Shown: piece by piece, positions 9,495-20,908 of the stretch | Layout: every line of letters begins with the position of its first letter | How positions within the stretch are numbered: position 1 is the stretch's first letter | The notes under the pieces: generated by a model | Databases searched by the model: none | Told to the model about the DNA's origin: nothing | What the model saw: the letters and a program-made list of their open reading frames with translations, nothing else | Program-made: the position numbers and the translations under genes | Assembly (NCBI GenBank): GCA_019915135.1 | Contig: JAHLMK010000009.1 | Location: 1-64,000 of the forward strand | Origin: Strobilurus pachycystidiatus | Lineage: Eukaryota; Basidiomycota; Agaricomycetes; Agaricales; Physalacriaceae | Length of the DNA stretch: 64,000 nt | Reading direction: 5' to 3'

Positions 9495-11175
9495 GTTCAG
9501 GACCACATCGCGCAAGTTGCGGAGCGGAGAACCTTCGTCTTGGTAACCCGGAATCCAAGTGAGCTTCCTAAGCTTGGCCACAGCGTCCCGGGACTTGCGT
9601 TCTTCTACAAACAGAGTCGACCATGCATTGTTGTTGGTCCAGATGTGGGTGTCGTGTTGCGAGTCTGGAGCAAGGAGGATGTCGTGATCGGCAGAGGGAC
9701 GGACAATGTGGCGATTGACTAGTTCTGAGAGTTTTGTCCGATCCCTAGGCTTTTGAAAGATATCGACTGGGAAATATCGAACATGGGGCGGGGGAAGAAG
9801 AGTTTGATAATGGTCGACCTCAATCACAAGATCTCGAGCGGGTATCCCTATGCCAGGATGACGTGTGGTGACATGAACCTTGAATGAGTCAAAGGTCCCC
9901 TGAACATGATCGCATTGAGAACACCGATATCCCTTTTGCTCAAGAGCAAGCCCTTGGACTGGTGGTCCACCGAGAGCGACAACTGGAATATCCGAGGACG
10001 TCTGACATAAATGCAAACGCTCCACCAAGTCATCAAGCTCTGCCTTGCACTTGGGAAGCGTCTCACCGCGAAGGTGTCCATTGGCGTGTTTCCATGCACG
10101 GGAAGGCAGAACAGAGATTCCACACTTCAAACAGATGATAAGTCGGAGCTCGGTGTGGACACACATGTTGGGGAAGAAGTCGAGAGGGCGCAGATAGTCC
10201 GTGTCGGGATTAAGACGAATACCGGTCGTGGTGGCCTGAGGAACAGGCTCACTGTCTACGTCCATACCATCATTGGTGGGAGACATTGGATCATCACCAT
10301 CTGAGGATTGCTCCGGCGACGAGTTCAAAGAGTACACGTCCTGGGCTACAACTACTGGAGTTGCAGCCGCAGACCGCAAAGCAAAAAGTCTAAGAGGATT
10401 AGGAGGGAGTGGGGACGGTGTTTCCAAGCTTGCCGGTGGAGGTGTTGCGACGGACTCCCGGGTGGAGAACAGAATGCTTGGTTCGGGATACGGATGATGA
10501 CGAGAAGTGCTGCGAGAAGCGACACGCCTAGAACGGATGGACGGAGAGGCCCCGGGGGAGTGGGAAGCACGAGATGCCAGGTTGATCGACGGAGAAACGG
10601 GAGAGTGAACTCGACCGCGACGGGCAGGACTTGCCTGAGGACGAAGAGGGCTGGGCAATTTACCAAAGGCACCGGGTGTAAAAGGACGGGTGGGGGAAGA
10701 TCCGAAGAGACTACCGTGACGAGGCGATGGGGAGCCAGAGTGGGAATCGTCATTGTCATCATCATCATCATCAGAAGCGGCTTTGTCCAGATTGGCTAGA
10801 TACTCGAGTTTTTTGTCTTCCGTGTACTTGGTAAGCTTTCCATCATGCACATTCTGGAAGTGCAGACGGAAAGCTTCAAAAGATTCGAAGTGATTGTTGC
10901 AGAGATTGTCGATACAGGTGACGAGAGCAGTGGCCGGGTTACGTTCAATGAGGCGGTGATTGCCTGACCCTAAAAAAACTGATGAGACAGAATTATAAGA
11001 GAATCAGTAAATACGCACCAGTAGAGTCGGCGACAAACACCAGATACGAAGTTTCATGATAGGCCCGATAGTGACGAGCCAAACTTTCCTGGTGGTCTCG
11101 AAAGTCACAGCCAGGATGATCACAAGGATTTTTGCGACCTTTACTACCTCCCCTATAGCGTAAAGTGTCAGGCAA
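9495..11175 (-). pseudogene. OrsD-type telomere-linked gene, fragment 1
   Basis: This is a copy of the 5' part of the gene at 12975-16288, on the same strand. It contains the two N-terminal C2H2-like fingers and the serine/proline-rich acidic linker, then the OrsD-type paired Cys/His region (CLKCGISVLP, then HANGHLRGETLPKC, then CSQCDHVQGTF, then HVTTRH). The sequence stops at 9494, inside the exon, where the 925-bp satellite starts. The downstream exons present in copy 2 are absent. It cannot encode the full protein. Confidence 0.75.
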
Positions 11176-11339
11176 TACTAAAAAAAACAGTTAAAGACGT
11201 ACATTGGAAGAGCAGACAATGGCGAAAGAAATTGCAATTTGTGTCCCAATTAGGAAGGTTGTGGTAAGAGGTCAAGGAGCAAACTACCTCGGTCCAGTGG
11301 GACACAATTACCATATTAGTATATGGCAAAATAATGGCA

Positions 11340-11500
11340 ACTTGAAAAACACAGCCACATAAATTTCTGCCTGAAATCTGAGGCCAGAGCATAGCCACAG
11401 CACAGCCACTTGGATTTCTGCCAGAAATTTGAGGCCACTGCATAGCCACTGCACAGCCACTTGGATTTCTGCCAGAATTTCAGATGGCTATGCACATGGC
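11340..11500. repeat. About 57-bp imperfect tandem repeat upstream of fragment 1
   Basis: About two and a half units of CAGCCACTTGGATTTCTGCC, then AGAAATTTGAGGCCA, then GCATAGCCA. It lies 5' of the OrsD-type gene, so it may be promoter or leader sequence. The same repeat is present at about 16453-16613 in copy 2. Confidence 0.75.
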
Positions 11501-11755
11501 CTCAAGATGAATTTTCTTGTACTTTTCTCCTACTATAGAACAGAAGCATAGTGACGAGGACACTTGTTTAAATATTCCACAGTTGCTAATCGAAGCTTAA
11601 GGGCACTGTTGTTGTCTTGCAGACACGTTTGTTGTTCTTCACCGTCTTAAGTCAGGCAATGGATTTGCGGGACCGGGACTGAGTGAAGACGTTAATATAG
11701 CTATTATAAGCATATTTCCAACTGATGCCGAGACACGAAAAGTGGTCCCTGGCCC

Positions 11756-12640
11756 ACCAGGTCGTTTGCGGTACCTGCGCAAATGAAGGTACAACTACGG
11801 GAAGCCGCACGGATTGTGTACTGTCATGAAACCACTTTTCCCAGTCATCTAGATGCCAAAGGGACCTGCAAATACAATATCAAGTCCTGAGAATGTTGGG
11901 TTCTCGCGCTGCCAGATGTGCACCCGGTCAAACAGGAGTTGGGAGCCACACGACCACTTTGCAGTGCCGGGACTCATTGAGGACGTTCACATAGCTACTA
12001 TAAGCATATTGTCAACTGGGGTCAAGACACGAGAAGCGGTCCCGAGCCCACCAGGTTGTTTGCGGTTCCTGCGTAAATGAAGGTACAGCTACATGAAGCC
12101 GCACGGATTGTGTATTGTCTTGAAACCGACTTTCCCAGTCTTCTGAATGCCAAAGGGACCTGCAAATACAATATCAAGTTCTGAGAATGTTGCGTTCCCG
12201 CGCTGACAGATGTGTTCCTGGTCAAATAGGAGTTCGGAGCCACGCGGCAACTTTGCGGTGCCGGGACTCATTGAGGACGTTTATATAGCTATTATAAGCA
12301 TATTGTCAACTGGGGTCAAGACACGAGAAGCAGTACCGGGCCCACCAGGTCGTTTGCGGTACCTGCGTAAATGAAGGTACAGCTACAGGAAGCCGCACGG
12401 ATTGCGTATTGTCATGAAACCACTTTTCCCAGTCCTCTGGATGCCAACAGGATCTGCAAATACAATATCAAGTCCTGAGAATGTTATGGTCCCACGCTGC
12501 CAGATGTGCTCCTGGTCAAATAGGAGTTCGGAGCCACGCGGCAACTTTGCGGTGCCGGGACTCATTGAGGACGTTCAGATAGCTATTATAAGCATATTCC
12601 TCACTGGTGTCGAAACCCGAGAAGCGGTCCCGGGCCCACC
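11756..12640 (+). repeat. 294-bp subtelomeric satellite, subfamily A, array 1
   Basis: Three units begin with CCACCAGGTCGTTTGCGG or close variants at about 11756, 12049 and 12343, a period of 293-294 bp. A fourth start at 12636 runs into the block at 12641. Units hold TTTGCGGTACCTGCG, GACCTGCAAATACAATATCAAG and GCTATTATAAGCATATT. The block itself begins with the same edge, so block and satellite share ancestry. Confidence 0.9.
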
Positions 12641-12974
12641 ACGTCGTTTGCGGTACCTGCGTATATAAAGGTGCAGCTACGGGGTGCCGCGCGGATGTCG
12701 CCTGGTCCCAAACTCTCTCCCCCCACCCTCACCCAACCCTAAAAGACCTGCAAATACAATCTTGAGGTCTGGGGAGTGCCGGTTGCTGAGCTGAATTCAG
12801 GCCGCCCCGGGTGCGGTATCAAAGAGCGCGCTCTAGCCGGCCGAGTTTTGAATTTGCGGCCTAGCTGTTTCGGGACAGTGGTCCCCTACCCTAAAGGGAC
12901 CTGCAAATACAATTTCGACCAAAACGGGGGTGCAAAGTTAATTCGAGTCGAATTAACAGGGCTTATAGGTATAG
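12641..12974 (+). repeat. Subtelomeric block, copy 2
   Basis: Same length and apparently the same sequence as 91-424, offset by exactly 12550 bp. The tail TTATAGGTATAG ends at 12974 and meets the broken 3' end of the OrsD-type gene without any filler. Confidence 0.92.
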
Positions 12975-15900
12975 CATAAAACCGGGCACGAATATTGGCA
13001 GAATGACCGGCTTGCTCTGCAAAGGTGTCGTCTTGGCCCAGAACGCGCATAAGTGCGTCCGTGCCAAAGAAGATGCGGGTGATTTCTACCGTATGTTGTC
13101 GCCAGGTATGAACACCGATGTCGTAGCCAAGATGAGTGGTGAAGCGCGACTGGAAAAAGGCGCGGAATTGATCCGCGTCAAGACGCTTCTCACCCTGCAT
13201 GAAGAGGTACGTGTCGTAACGCAACCCAACCTCCGGACCATAGAGCACTGTAGCCAACCGAGATTCAGTGGGACGTATGTGGACAAGATAGGTGAGCAAG
13301 AGCAAGGCGAGCTCCGGCGGCAGCTTCATTGGAACAAAGCTTTCGTGACCCACTTGAGTCTCTGTCTTAGCACGACGGAGAGCCATCCATAGCTCTGCAA
13401 ATCCAAGGAAGATCCCTCGACCACGTGTCGCGTTCTGAATGCGTACATCAGGGTACTGCCCACCACGAGTAAACTGGCCAGCAAGCGTTACCGCTGCAAA
13501 GCCCAAACGCAGACCGATATCGTTGAGTTTGCTGTGGACTTCCTCGACACCGGCAGGGGATACATGGGGCGCACCACCGGGAGCATTGAAGAACATGCGC
13601 TGATTGGGATCGTCCACCAACTTGTCAAATAGATCGTAGGTGGGAGAGACTTCGTCGCCGGCTGAAAGGAAAGAGTAGCCCACTTCCTCCTCTGCCCATT
13701 GGTCCACCGTGTTCTCAGGGAACTTGGTAAACATCATGGCAGGATCGGGAAGAAGAGCAGCCATATCGGCCTTTATACCATCAAGGAGAGCACGGAATCG
13801 GGTGCGTAGAGTGGGAATGTGGATAGTGCTATCGTTGTGCGTGAACGAGTTGCAATCATCGGACACCCGGGTGGTGGGAGGTTGAATCAACTCATGAGCC
13901 AGATAGGAACAGTAGCGCTGTAAGTCGCATACCGAATTCCACGAACTCGAGTTGTTTGGTGAAAAGATCGGCATGCCAATGCGTAACATGACACTGTTGA
14001 CAACACAATTAGTAGAGTGGATTTAGAATGAGTTATTGGAACGTACTCGTAAAGACGCTCATCAGAATCTGCCACCTCCTTCAATCCTTGGTAACACCAA
14101 GCCAGGCGCATGATATACTTCATATGCGCAAAGAGCCCCGTAGTGTTCTTGGGCTCCTTATAGTTACCATCCTCGCGTAAGCAGGTTAACGCATAGTACG
14201 TCTCCAGGATATGGTCGAACTTGTTCTTAGGAGTCGTACGGCAGAGGATAGGCCAGATGAGGTTATGCAAAGCTTCACGGGCAGCGGGCATGTTCACCGC
14301 TTTCCGATCCACATCTAAGAGTGCGAGGAGGGCTTCGGTATGCTTCACATCATCGGAATGCCTGGGTGCCACACCATCGACATCCTGTGCGAGCAGAGCA
14401 ACAAGACGGGTAAGATCCAATGCATAGTCCCCAACTTTGTCATCCGAAAGAATATACATGGCGTTGGAGTGTTGATCAGGGCTTCAAGAGACAAAGATTA
14501 GATTATGAAGAAAAGGACTAATAAACAACTTACGGAGGGCACTGTTCCATTAAACGACGTACACCCATGTCTGTGTTCTTGGCCAACGATCCGGTGTGCC
14601 GCAGATAGTTCAGGACCACATCGCGCAAGTTGCGGAGCGGAGAACCTTCGTCTTGGTAACCCGGAATCCAAGTGAGCTTCCTAAGCTTGGCCACAGCGTC
14701 CCGGGACTTGCGTTCTTCTACAAACAGAGTCGACCATGCATTGTTGTTGGTCCAGATGTGGGTGTCGTGTTGCGAGTCTGGAGCAAGGAGGATGTCGTGA
14801 TCGGCAGAGGGACGGACAATGTGGCGATTGACTAGTTCTGAGAGTTTTGTCCGATCCCTAGGCTTTTGAAAGATATCGACTGGGAAATATCGAACATGGG
14901 GCGGGGGAAGAAGAGTTTGATAATGGTCGACCTCAATCACAAGATCTCGAGCGGGTATCCCTATGCCAGGATGACGTGTGGTGACATGAACCTTGAATGA
15001 GTCAAAGGTCCCCTGAACATGATCGCATTGAGAACACCGATATCCCTTTTGCTCAAGAGCAAGCCCTTGGACTGGTGGTCCACCGAGAGCGACAACTGGA
15101 ATATCCGAGGACGTCTGACATAAATGCAAACGCTCCACCAAGTCATCAAGCTCTGCCTTGCACTTGGGAAGCGTCTCACCGCGAAGGTGTCCATTGGCGT
15201 GTTTCCATGCACGGGAAGGCAGAACAGAGATTCCACACTTCAAACAGATGATAAGTCGGAGCTCGGTGTGGACACACATGTTGGGGAAGAAGTCGAGAGG
15301 GCGCAGATAGTCCGTGTCGGGATTAAGACGAATACCGGTCGTGGTGGCCTGAGGAACAGGCTCACTGTCTACGTCCATACCATCATTGGTGGGAGACATT
15401 GGATCATCACCATCTGAGGATTGCTCCGGCGACGAGTTCAAAGAGTACACGTCCTGGGCTACAACTACTGGAGTTGCAGCCGCAGACCGCAAAGCAAAAA
15501 GTCTAAGAGGATTAGGAGGGAGTGGGGACGGTGTTTCCAAGCTTGCCGGTGGAGGTGTTGCGACGGACTCCCGGGTGGAGAACAGAATGCTTGGTTCGGG
15601 ATACGGATGATGACGAGAAGTGCTGCGAGAAGCGACACGCCTAGAACGGATGGACGGAGAGGCCCCGGGGGAGTGGGAAGCACGAGATGCCAGGTTGATC
15701 GACGGAGAAACGGGAGAGTGAACTCGACCGCGACGGGCAGGACTTGCCTGAGGACGAAGAGGGCTGGGCAATTTACCAAAGGCACCGGGTGTAAAAGGAC
15801 GGGTGGGGGAAGATCCGAAGAGACTACCGTGACGAGGCGATGGGGAGCCAGAGTGGGAATCGTCATTGTCATCATCATCATCATCAGAAGCGGCTTTGTC

Positions 15901-16288
15901 CAGATTGGCTAGATACTCGAGTTTTTTGTCTTCCGTGTACTTGGTAAGCTTTCCATCATGCACATTCTGGAAGTGCAGACGGAAAGCTTCAAAAGATTCG
16001 AAGTGATTGTTGCAGAGATTGTCGATACAGGTGACGAGAGCAGTGGCCGGGTTACGTTCAATGAGGCGGTGATTGCCTGACCCTAAAAAAACTGATGAGA
16101 CAGAATTATAAGAGAATCAGTAAATACGCACCAGTAGAGTCGGCGACAAACACCAGATACGAAGTTTCATGATAGGCCCGATAGTGACGAGCCAAACTTT
16201 CCTGGTGGTCTCGAAAGTCACAGCCAGGATGATCACAAGGATTTTTGCGACCTTTACTACCTCCCCTATAGCGTAAAGTGTCAGGCAA
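12975..16288 (-). pseudogene. OrsD-type telomere-linked gene lacking its helicase half
   Basis: Minus-strand exons: 16288-16132, 16082-14534, 14481-14047 and 13993-12975, joined by GT-AG introns in phase. The first exon needs an unresolved 5' exon, because its frame starts after a splice acceptor. About 1050 codons remain. Visible parts are a C2H2 finger (CDHPGC...HYRAYH), a second Cys2 finger (CIDNLC...HFQNVH), a Ser/Pro linker with an acidic patch, the OrsD (DUF3505) type finger pair, and a helical region ending HTWRQHTVEIT, then AEQAGHSANIRARFYA. In fungal telomere-linked RecQ helicases I recall a QAGHS...YA motif just before the helicase domain. Here the sequence breaks at that point, at the block tail. 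The family name is recalled, not searched. Confidence 0.65.
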
Positions 16289-16868
16289 TACTAAAAAAAA
16301 CAGTTAAAGACGTACATTGGAAGAGCAGACAATGGCGAAAGAAATTGCAATTTGTGTCCCAATTAGGAAGGTTGTGGTAAGAGGTCAAGGAGCAAACTAC
16401 CTCGGTCCAGTGGGACACAATTACCATATTAGTATATGGCAAAATAATGGCAACTTGAAAAACACAGCCACATAAATTTCTGCCTGAAATCTGAGGCCAG
16501 AGCATAGCCACAGCACAGCCACTTGGATTTCTGCCAGAAATTTGAGGCCACTGCATAGCCACTGCACAGCCACTTGGATTTCTGCCAGAATTTCAGATGG
16601 CTATGCACATGGCCTCAAGATGAATTTTCTTGTACTTTTCTCCTACTATAGAACAGAAGCATAGTGACGAGGACACTTGTTTAAATATTCCACAGTTGCT
16701 AATCGAAGCTTAAGGGCACTGTTGTTGTCTTGCAGACACGTTTGTTGTTCTTCACCGTCTTAAGTCAGGCAATGGATTTGCGGGACCGGGACTGAGTGAA
16801 GACGTTAATATAGCTATTATAAGCATATTTCCAACTGATGCCGAGACACGAAAAGTGGTCCCTGGCCC

Positions 16869-17753
16869 ACCAGGTCGTTTGCGGTACCTGCGCAAATGAA
16901 GGTACAACTACGGGAAGCCGCACGGATTGTGTACTGTCATGAAACCACTTTTCCCAGTCATCTAGATGCCAAAGGGACCTGCAAATACAATATCAAGTCC
17001 TGAGAATGTTGGGTTCTCGCGCTGCCAGATGTGCACCCGGTCAAACAGGAGTTGGGAGCCACACGACCACTTTGCAGTGCCGGGACTCATTGAGGACGTT
17101 CACATAGCTACTATAAGCATATTGTCAACTGGGGTCAAGACACGAGAAGCGGTCCCGAGCCCACCAGGTTGTTTGCGGTTCCTGCGTAAATGAAGGTACA
17201 GCTACATGAAGCCGCACGGATTGTGTATTGTCTTGAAACCGACTTTCCCAGTCTTCTGAATGCCAAAGGGACCTGCAAATACAATATCAAGTTCTGAGAA
17301 TGTTGTGTTCCCGCGCTGACAGATGTGTTCCCGGTCAAATAGGAGTTCGGAGCCACGCGGCAACTTTGCGGTGCCGGGACTCATTGAGGACGTTTATATA
17401 GCTATTATAAGCATATTGTCAACTGGGGTCAAGACACGAGAAGCAGTACCGGGCCCACCAGGTTGTTTGCGGTACCTGCGTAAATGAAAGTACAGCTACA
17501 GGAAGCCGCACGGATTGCGTATTGTCATGAAACCACTTTTCCCAGTCCTCTGGATGCCAACAGGATCTGCAAATACAATATCAAGTCCTGAGAATGTTAT
17601 GGTCCCACGCTGCCAGATGTGCTCCTGGTCAAATAGGAGTTCGGAGCCACGCGGCAACTTTGCGGTGCCGGGACTCATTGAGGACGTTCAGATAGCTATT
17701 ATAAGCATATTCCTCACTGGTGTCGAAACCCGAGAAGCGGTCCCGGGCCCACC
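16869..17753 (+). repeat. 294-bp subtelomeric satellite, subfamily A, array 2
   Basis: Copy of the array at 11756-12640 at offset 5113, with a few base changes between copies. Confidence 0.9.
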
Positions 17754-18087
17754 ACGTCGTTTGCGGTACCTGCGTATATAAAGGTGCAGCTACGGGGTGC
17801 CGCGCGGATGTCGCCTGGTCCCAAACTCTCTCCCCCCACCCTCACCCAACCCTAAAAGACCTGCAAATACAATCTTGAGGTCTGGGGAGTGCCGGTTGCT
17901 GAGCTGAATTCAGGCCGCCCCGGGTGCGGTATCAAAGAGCGCGCTCTAGCCGGCCGAGTTTTGAATTTGCGGCCTAGCTGTTTCGGGACAGTGGTCCCCT
18001 ACCCTAAAGGGACCTGCAAATACAATTTCGACCAAAACGGGGGTGCAAAGTTAATTCGAGTCGAATTAACAGGGCTTATAGGTATAG
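17754..18087 (+). repeat. Subtelomeric block, copy 3
   Basis: Third full-length 334-bp copy. Its tail ends at 18087 and meets sequence (GGGCCCGATCCC) not seen beside any other copy. This is the centromere-proximal limit of the subtelomeric repeats. Confidence 0.92.
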
Positions 18088-18345
18088 GGCCCGATCCCAC
18101 GAACCGCGTTGCAATCAGTCGATTGCGACGCGCGAACGCGACAAGTTCCGACAAAGGTCCTCGACCTAGGAGAATTGTCTCCTCGCTCGACCAACACCAG
18201 ACGACGTCAAGACAGGTGCATAGATTTATAAAAAAGTACAAGAGGCGCGGATCGAGAACTACTATCGAAGACGTATTGGGTCCATGCCCGTATTTATGCA
18301 TTCAAAAAAAATCCCCACGACATCCCCTCGAAGCGACCACATCCC

Positions 18346-19158
18346 TCACCAACCCTGCGCCGAGTCCATCGACCGGGACCACTCCTCAAAAGTCATGTCC
18401 CAACGGGTCGCCGACCCTGGGGTCTCCTCCGCAATCATGAACTCGTGAAAACAGGCGGCAATGGCCGGATCCCGCTCCGACGCCCAAAGGATGGCGATGA
18501 GGCGACGGATGGAGAGGTGATCCCAAAGATAGCGAAGGATGAGGTCGAAGGCGTCGACACAGTACATCGTCGTGTCCGGCGCCGACCCAGGAAAGGCATT
18601 GACTAAAAGTCCAAGGAAAACATCCCGGTTAGTAAAGTATCGCGAGGCGATAGACGAAAACCACACCGTGAGGGGCGAACAGGAGCCAAGCACAGGTCGA
18701 GAATGCCCGCAGGGTAGCCAAAGGAGACGGGCGCGTCAAAGCCCACCACGACAAGGGCGGACGAAAGAACACCCTCCCCAAATGTGCGATCGATGAGCGA
18801 AACAGGACGAACTAGGAAAACGACTCCGTTAAAACCAACCTCGGGGCCAAAAGGAAAAGAAGCTTACTAGTGAAGCCCATACCAAGGGATCAGTAATCTC
18901 TTTCGACGATGTCGAGGCCATTCGGAGGGCCTCGGTTATGTAACCGACGCAGCGCGACCAGGCCTCCACGATCGCGAGTGAAGGGCGAGCAATATCACCT
19001 CGCACCCAAACCAGGAAACCGTCCCGGGACAGCAAACGAATCCCGTTGACCACCAGCGGGGCCGACACAAAGAGAGTGCTCAAACGACGAGGGGTAGACA
19101 CCCGCGGAGGAGTGGGCGAGCGAGTGGGCGAGCGCAACAACGAAGACACGGACGACAT
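18346..19158 (-). CDS. Uncharacterised protein, probable multi-exon gene (weak call)
   Basis: An ATG at 19158 opens a frame with a Ser/Pro/Arg-rich start (SSLLRSPTRSPTPPR) and then a hydrophobic mixed region (GFLVWVRGDIARPSLAIVEA). A plausible donor lies near 18866 (GTAAGC). A downstream open piece (18693-18346) reads LTVWFSSIASRYFTN, then DAFDLILRYLWDHLSIRRL, and ends in MTFEEWSRSMDSAQGW. I could not fix the middle exon. No family is recognised. It lies between the last block and the Penelope-like element and could be host gene or element cargo. Confidence 0.35.
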
Positions 19159-19329
19159 GGCAGGAAAGGAATGAGGAAGGAATTGGACGCAGAAAGAGTT
19201 TTTGTACTCCAATCCCTTCCTGGAGGCCCTGCCGGGAATTATCTTCCCATCCCCCAGAATCAGGACGATCCCCGAATCAGAAAACTTTAAGCTTTGGACA
19301 GTTGGGACGAACCAGATTCTCGACATATA

Positions 19330-20351
19330 TTCGACGGAGGCGCGCTAAGAACTTCCGCTGGATTAGGAAATTACCGTCCTCGAAAAGGACGATCCAGTAT
19401 GAGAAAATGCCATCGGCAGAAGTTAACGACATCGGGGTCTGAGCGCGCGGCGTTCCAAACAGATCTCTAGGGAACGGCGATCATTGATAAGGCGCCTTGA
19501 CGAAATCAGGCGTCGGGAAATCGCTGGAGTACGACGGGATGCCTACGCCACCACTCTATTCGGACTGTCCTATACCAAGCGGAGAGGCCTCCCGGCGTGA
19601 AGAGGCGTGCACGGCCATGTGACGAACGCGCCTGCAACCCACTCGAATCCAGGGACCCGCATTGTACCCGAAAGAAGTCACAGCTAAAAGAAGCGCACAG
19701 CCTTGGGCTCGTATCAAGAAACCAACGAACGTGCGGGCCCTTGTCCATTAAACTTTCGGTCTCTACCAAAATCAGCACTGGACGAGGGATTCCCCAGAGA
19801 ATCCCCAGGAGTATGACGCCCGTCACGTTGAAGATGACTCGACTGAATGTCCGACTCGGACTTGGTCCTTTCCCAAAATCGAAAAGGCGCTGCCTACGGA
19901 AGCTCCTCTTACGTTTCTCGGGACGAGAAACTTAAAGAGGGGATATTGTCATGACTCGGTCGTGGACCTGTCACGAGATCGCGCACGAACTATAGATTGG
20001 GTGCGCCACATAGGAGAGAACTTATCCCGAAGAACAGGTCGCGCTATCACGGGAGTTGCCAATGGAACGCGATCAGATCCCTACGCGCCTCGCCGCGCCT
20101 CGCTAGCCGAACCAACGTCACATCCGTCGGCCGCCTCCCCTCGATTCCCGCCACTCCGTATGAGCGACGCCCCATTGGGTCGAGGAATGACTCAATGATC
20201 GCTATCTTCTGATCAGTCCCGCATGGCATGAGCGGCGGCCCGCCCTATCCCGCTTCATCCCGCCTTATCCCGCCCATCGTCCAATCAGCGGTGCTCGATC
20301 TAGCGCGCCTTCCTCGCTCGATCAAAGGTACCATGCGCTACCGCAGCACAT
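19330..20351. other. No confident gene; possible 5' region of the retroelement
   Basis: Short frames only. Near 20240-20280 there is a short CCCGCCTTATCCCGC-type direct repeat. Confidence 0.35.
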
Positions 20352-20430
20352 CGCTCCCGACGCGTCGGGAGCGCTCCCGACGGAACCTTCGAGAAGAGGA
20401 GTTATTCATCAAGAGGCCGACGTATAAATA
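20352..20430 (+). promoter_or_regulatory. Perfect palindrome and TATA box upstream of the retroelement frames
   Basis: A perfect 22-bp palindrome lies at 20352-20373 (CGCTCCCGACG and its exact complement). About 50 bp further on is TATAAATA (20423-20430). The first frame of the element opens about 60 bp beyond the TATA box, so this is a plausible promoter. The role of the palindrome is inferred. Confidence 0.5.
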
Positions 20431-20491
20431 CAGACGCTCTTTGTAGTAGATAGTCAGACTTCGTCCTTATCAAGTTTCCTTCCGCATTCTC

Positions 20492-20908
20492 TTGCCGGAT
20501 ACTCTGACTCCCTCTGAGCAAGGGCTCCCCCCCATGCCCTCCCTCGGTGACTCCGGTATCGCCCCCCACTCCTCGAACGAAGGATCTCAATGCGCCACAT
20601 CTCGGACCGGGTCCGATGAAGCGCGCGACACCAGGAGACGGGGTCTCCTGGGTGTTCACTCTCTGGGCGATACGGAGGAGCATCCGTCGAGGTCCTCCGC
20701 GATCCCTCCCAAGCGACTGGACGGACGCGTCCCGGAGATATGCGTGTTGTGCCCGCAGGAAAGCCACGGTTGGAGCGTAGAGGCGCGCCATCGTGAGCGA
20801 GTCCTTGTCACGGCGGGATCAGGTCGTAACAACGAGGTCCCCACCACGTCCAAGAAGTCGGAGAAGAACGGAAAGCAGAAGGGAGCAAAGAGGAAGCGGG
20901 AAGCTTAA
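20492..20908 (+). CDS. Possible ORF1 of the Penelope-like element
   Basis: Open frame ending at TAA 20906-20908. The first in-frame ATG is at about 20534. It would give a hydrophilic protein with a basic nuclear-signal-like end (KKSEKNGKQKGAKRKREA). It overlaps by 79 nt the reverse transcriptase frame, which is open from 20830 and lies in the -1 frame relative to it. It may be an ORF1, a 5' exon, or chance. No domain is recognised. Confidence 0.35.
   Translation: MPDTLTPSEQGLPPMPSLGDSGIAPHSSNEGSQCATSRTGSDEARDTRRRGLLGVHSLGDTEEHPSRSSAIPPKRLDGRVPEICVLCPQESHGWSVEARHRERVLVTAGSGRNNEVPTTSKKSEKNGKQKGAKRKREA

Larger units (their letters stand above)
9493..12974. repeat. 5113-bp-period duplication, copy 1
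   Basis: This 3.48-kb stretch matches 14606-18087 at a constant offset of 5113 bp. It holds the OrsD-type gene fragment, its upstream region, three 294-bp satellites and one 334-bp block. I noticed only a handful of differences, all in the satellite part (for example in the tracts near 12200, 12225, 12355 and 12375), so the duplication is recent. Confidence 0.92.
14606..18087. repeat. 5113-bp-period duplication, copy 2
   Basis: Second copy of the 9493-12974 segment. Unlike copy 1, its left end continues into the remaining exons of the OrsD-type gene (to 12975), so it is the longer version. Confidence 0.92.

Noticed and set aside
10308..10799. 163-codon plus-strand frame opposite the OrsD-type gene (also at 15421-15912)
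   Set aside because: It is the shadow of the Ser/Pro-rich linker on the minus strand and mirrors its codon pattern.
10975..11015. CTGATGA on the plus strand at the OrsD-type gene (and at the copy near 16090), as a hammerhead core
   Set aside because: No stem II followed by GAAA and no partner strand for stem I. The sequence is the intron of the minus-strand gene.
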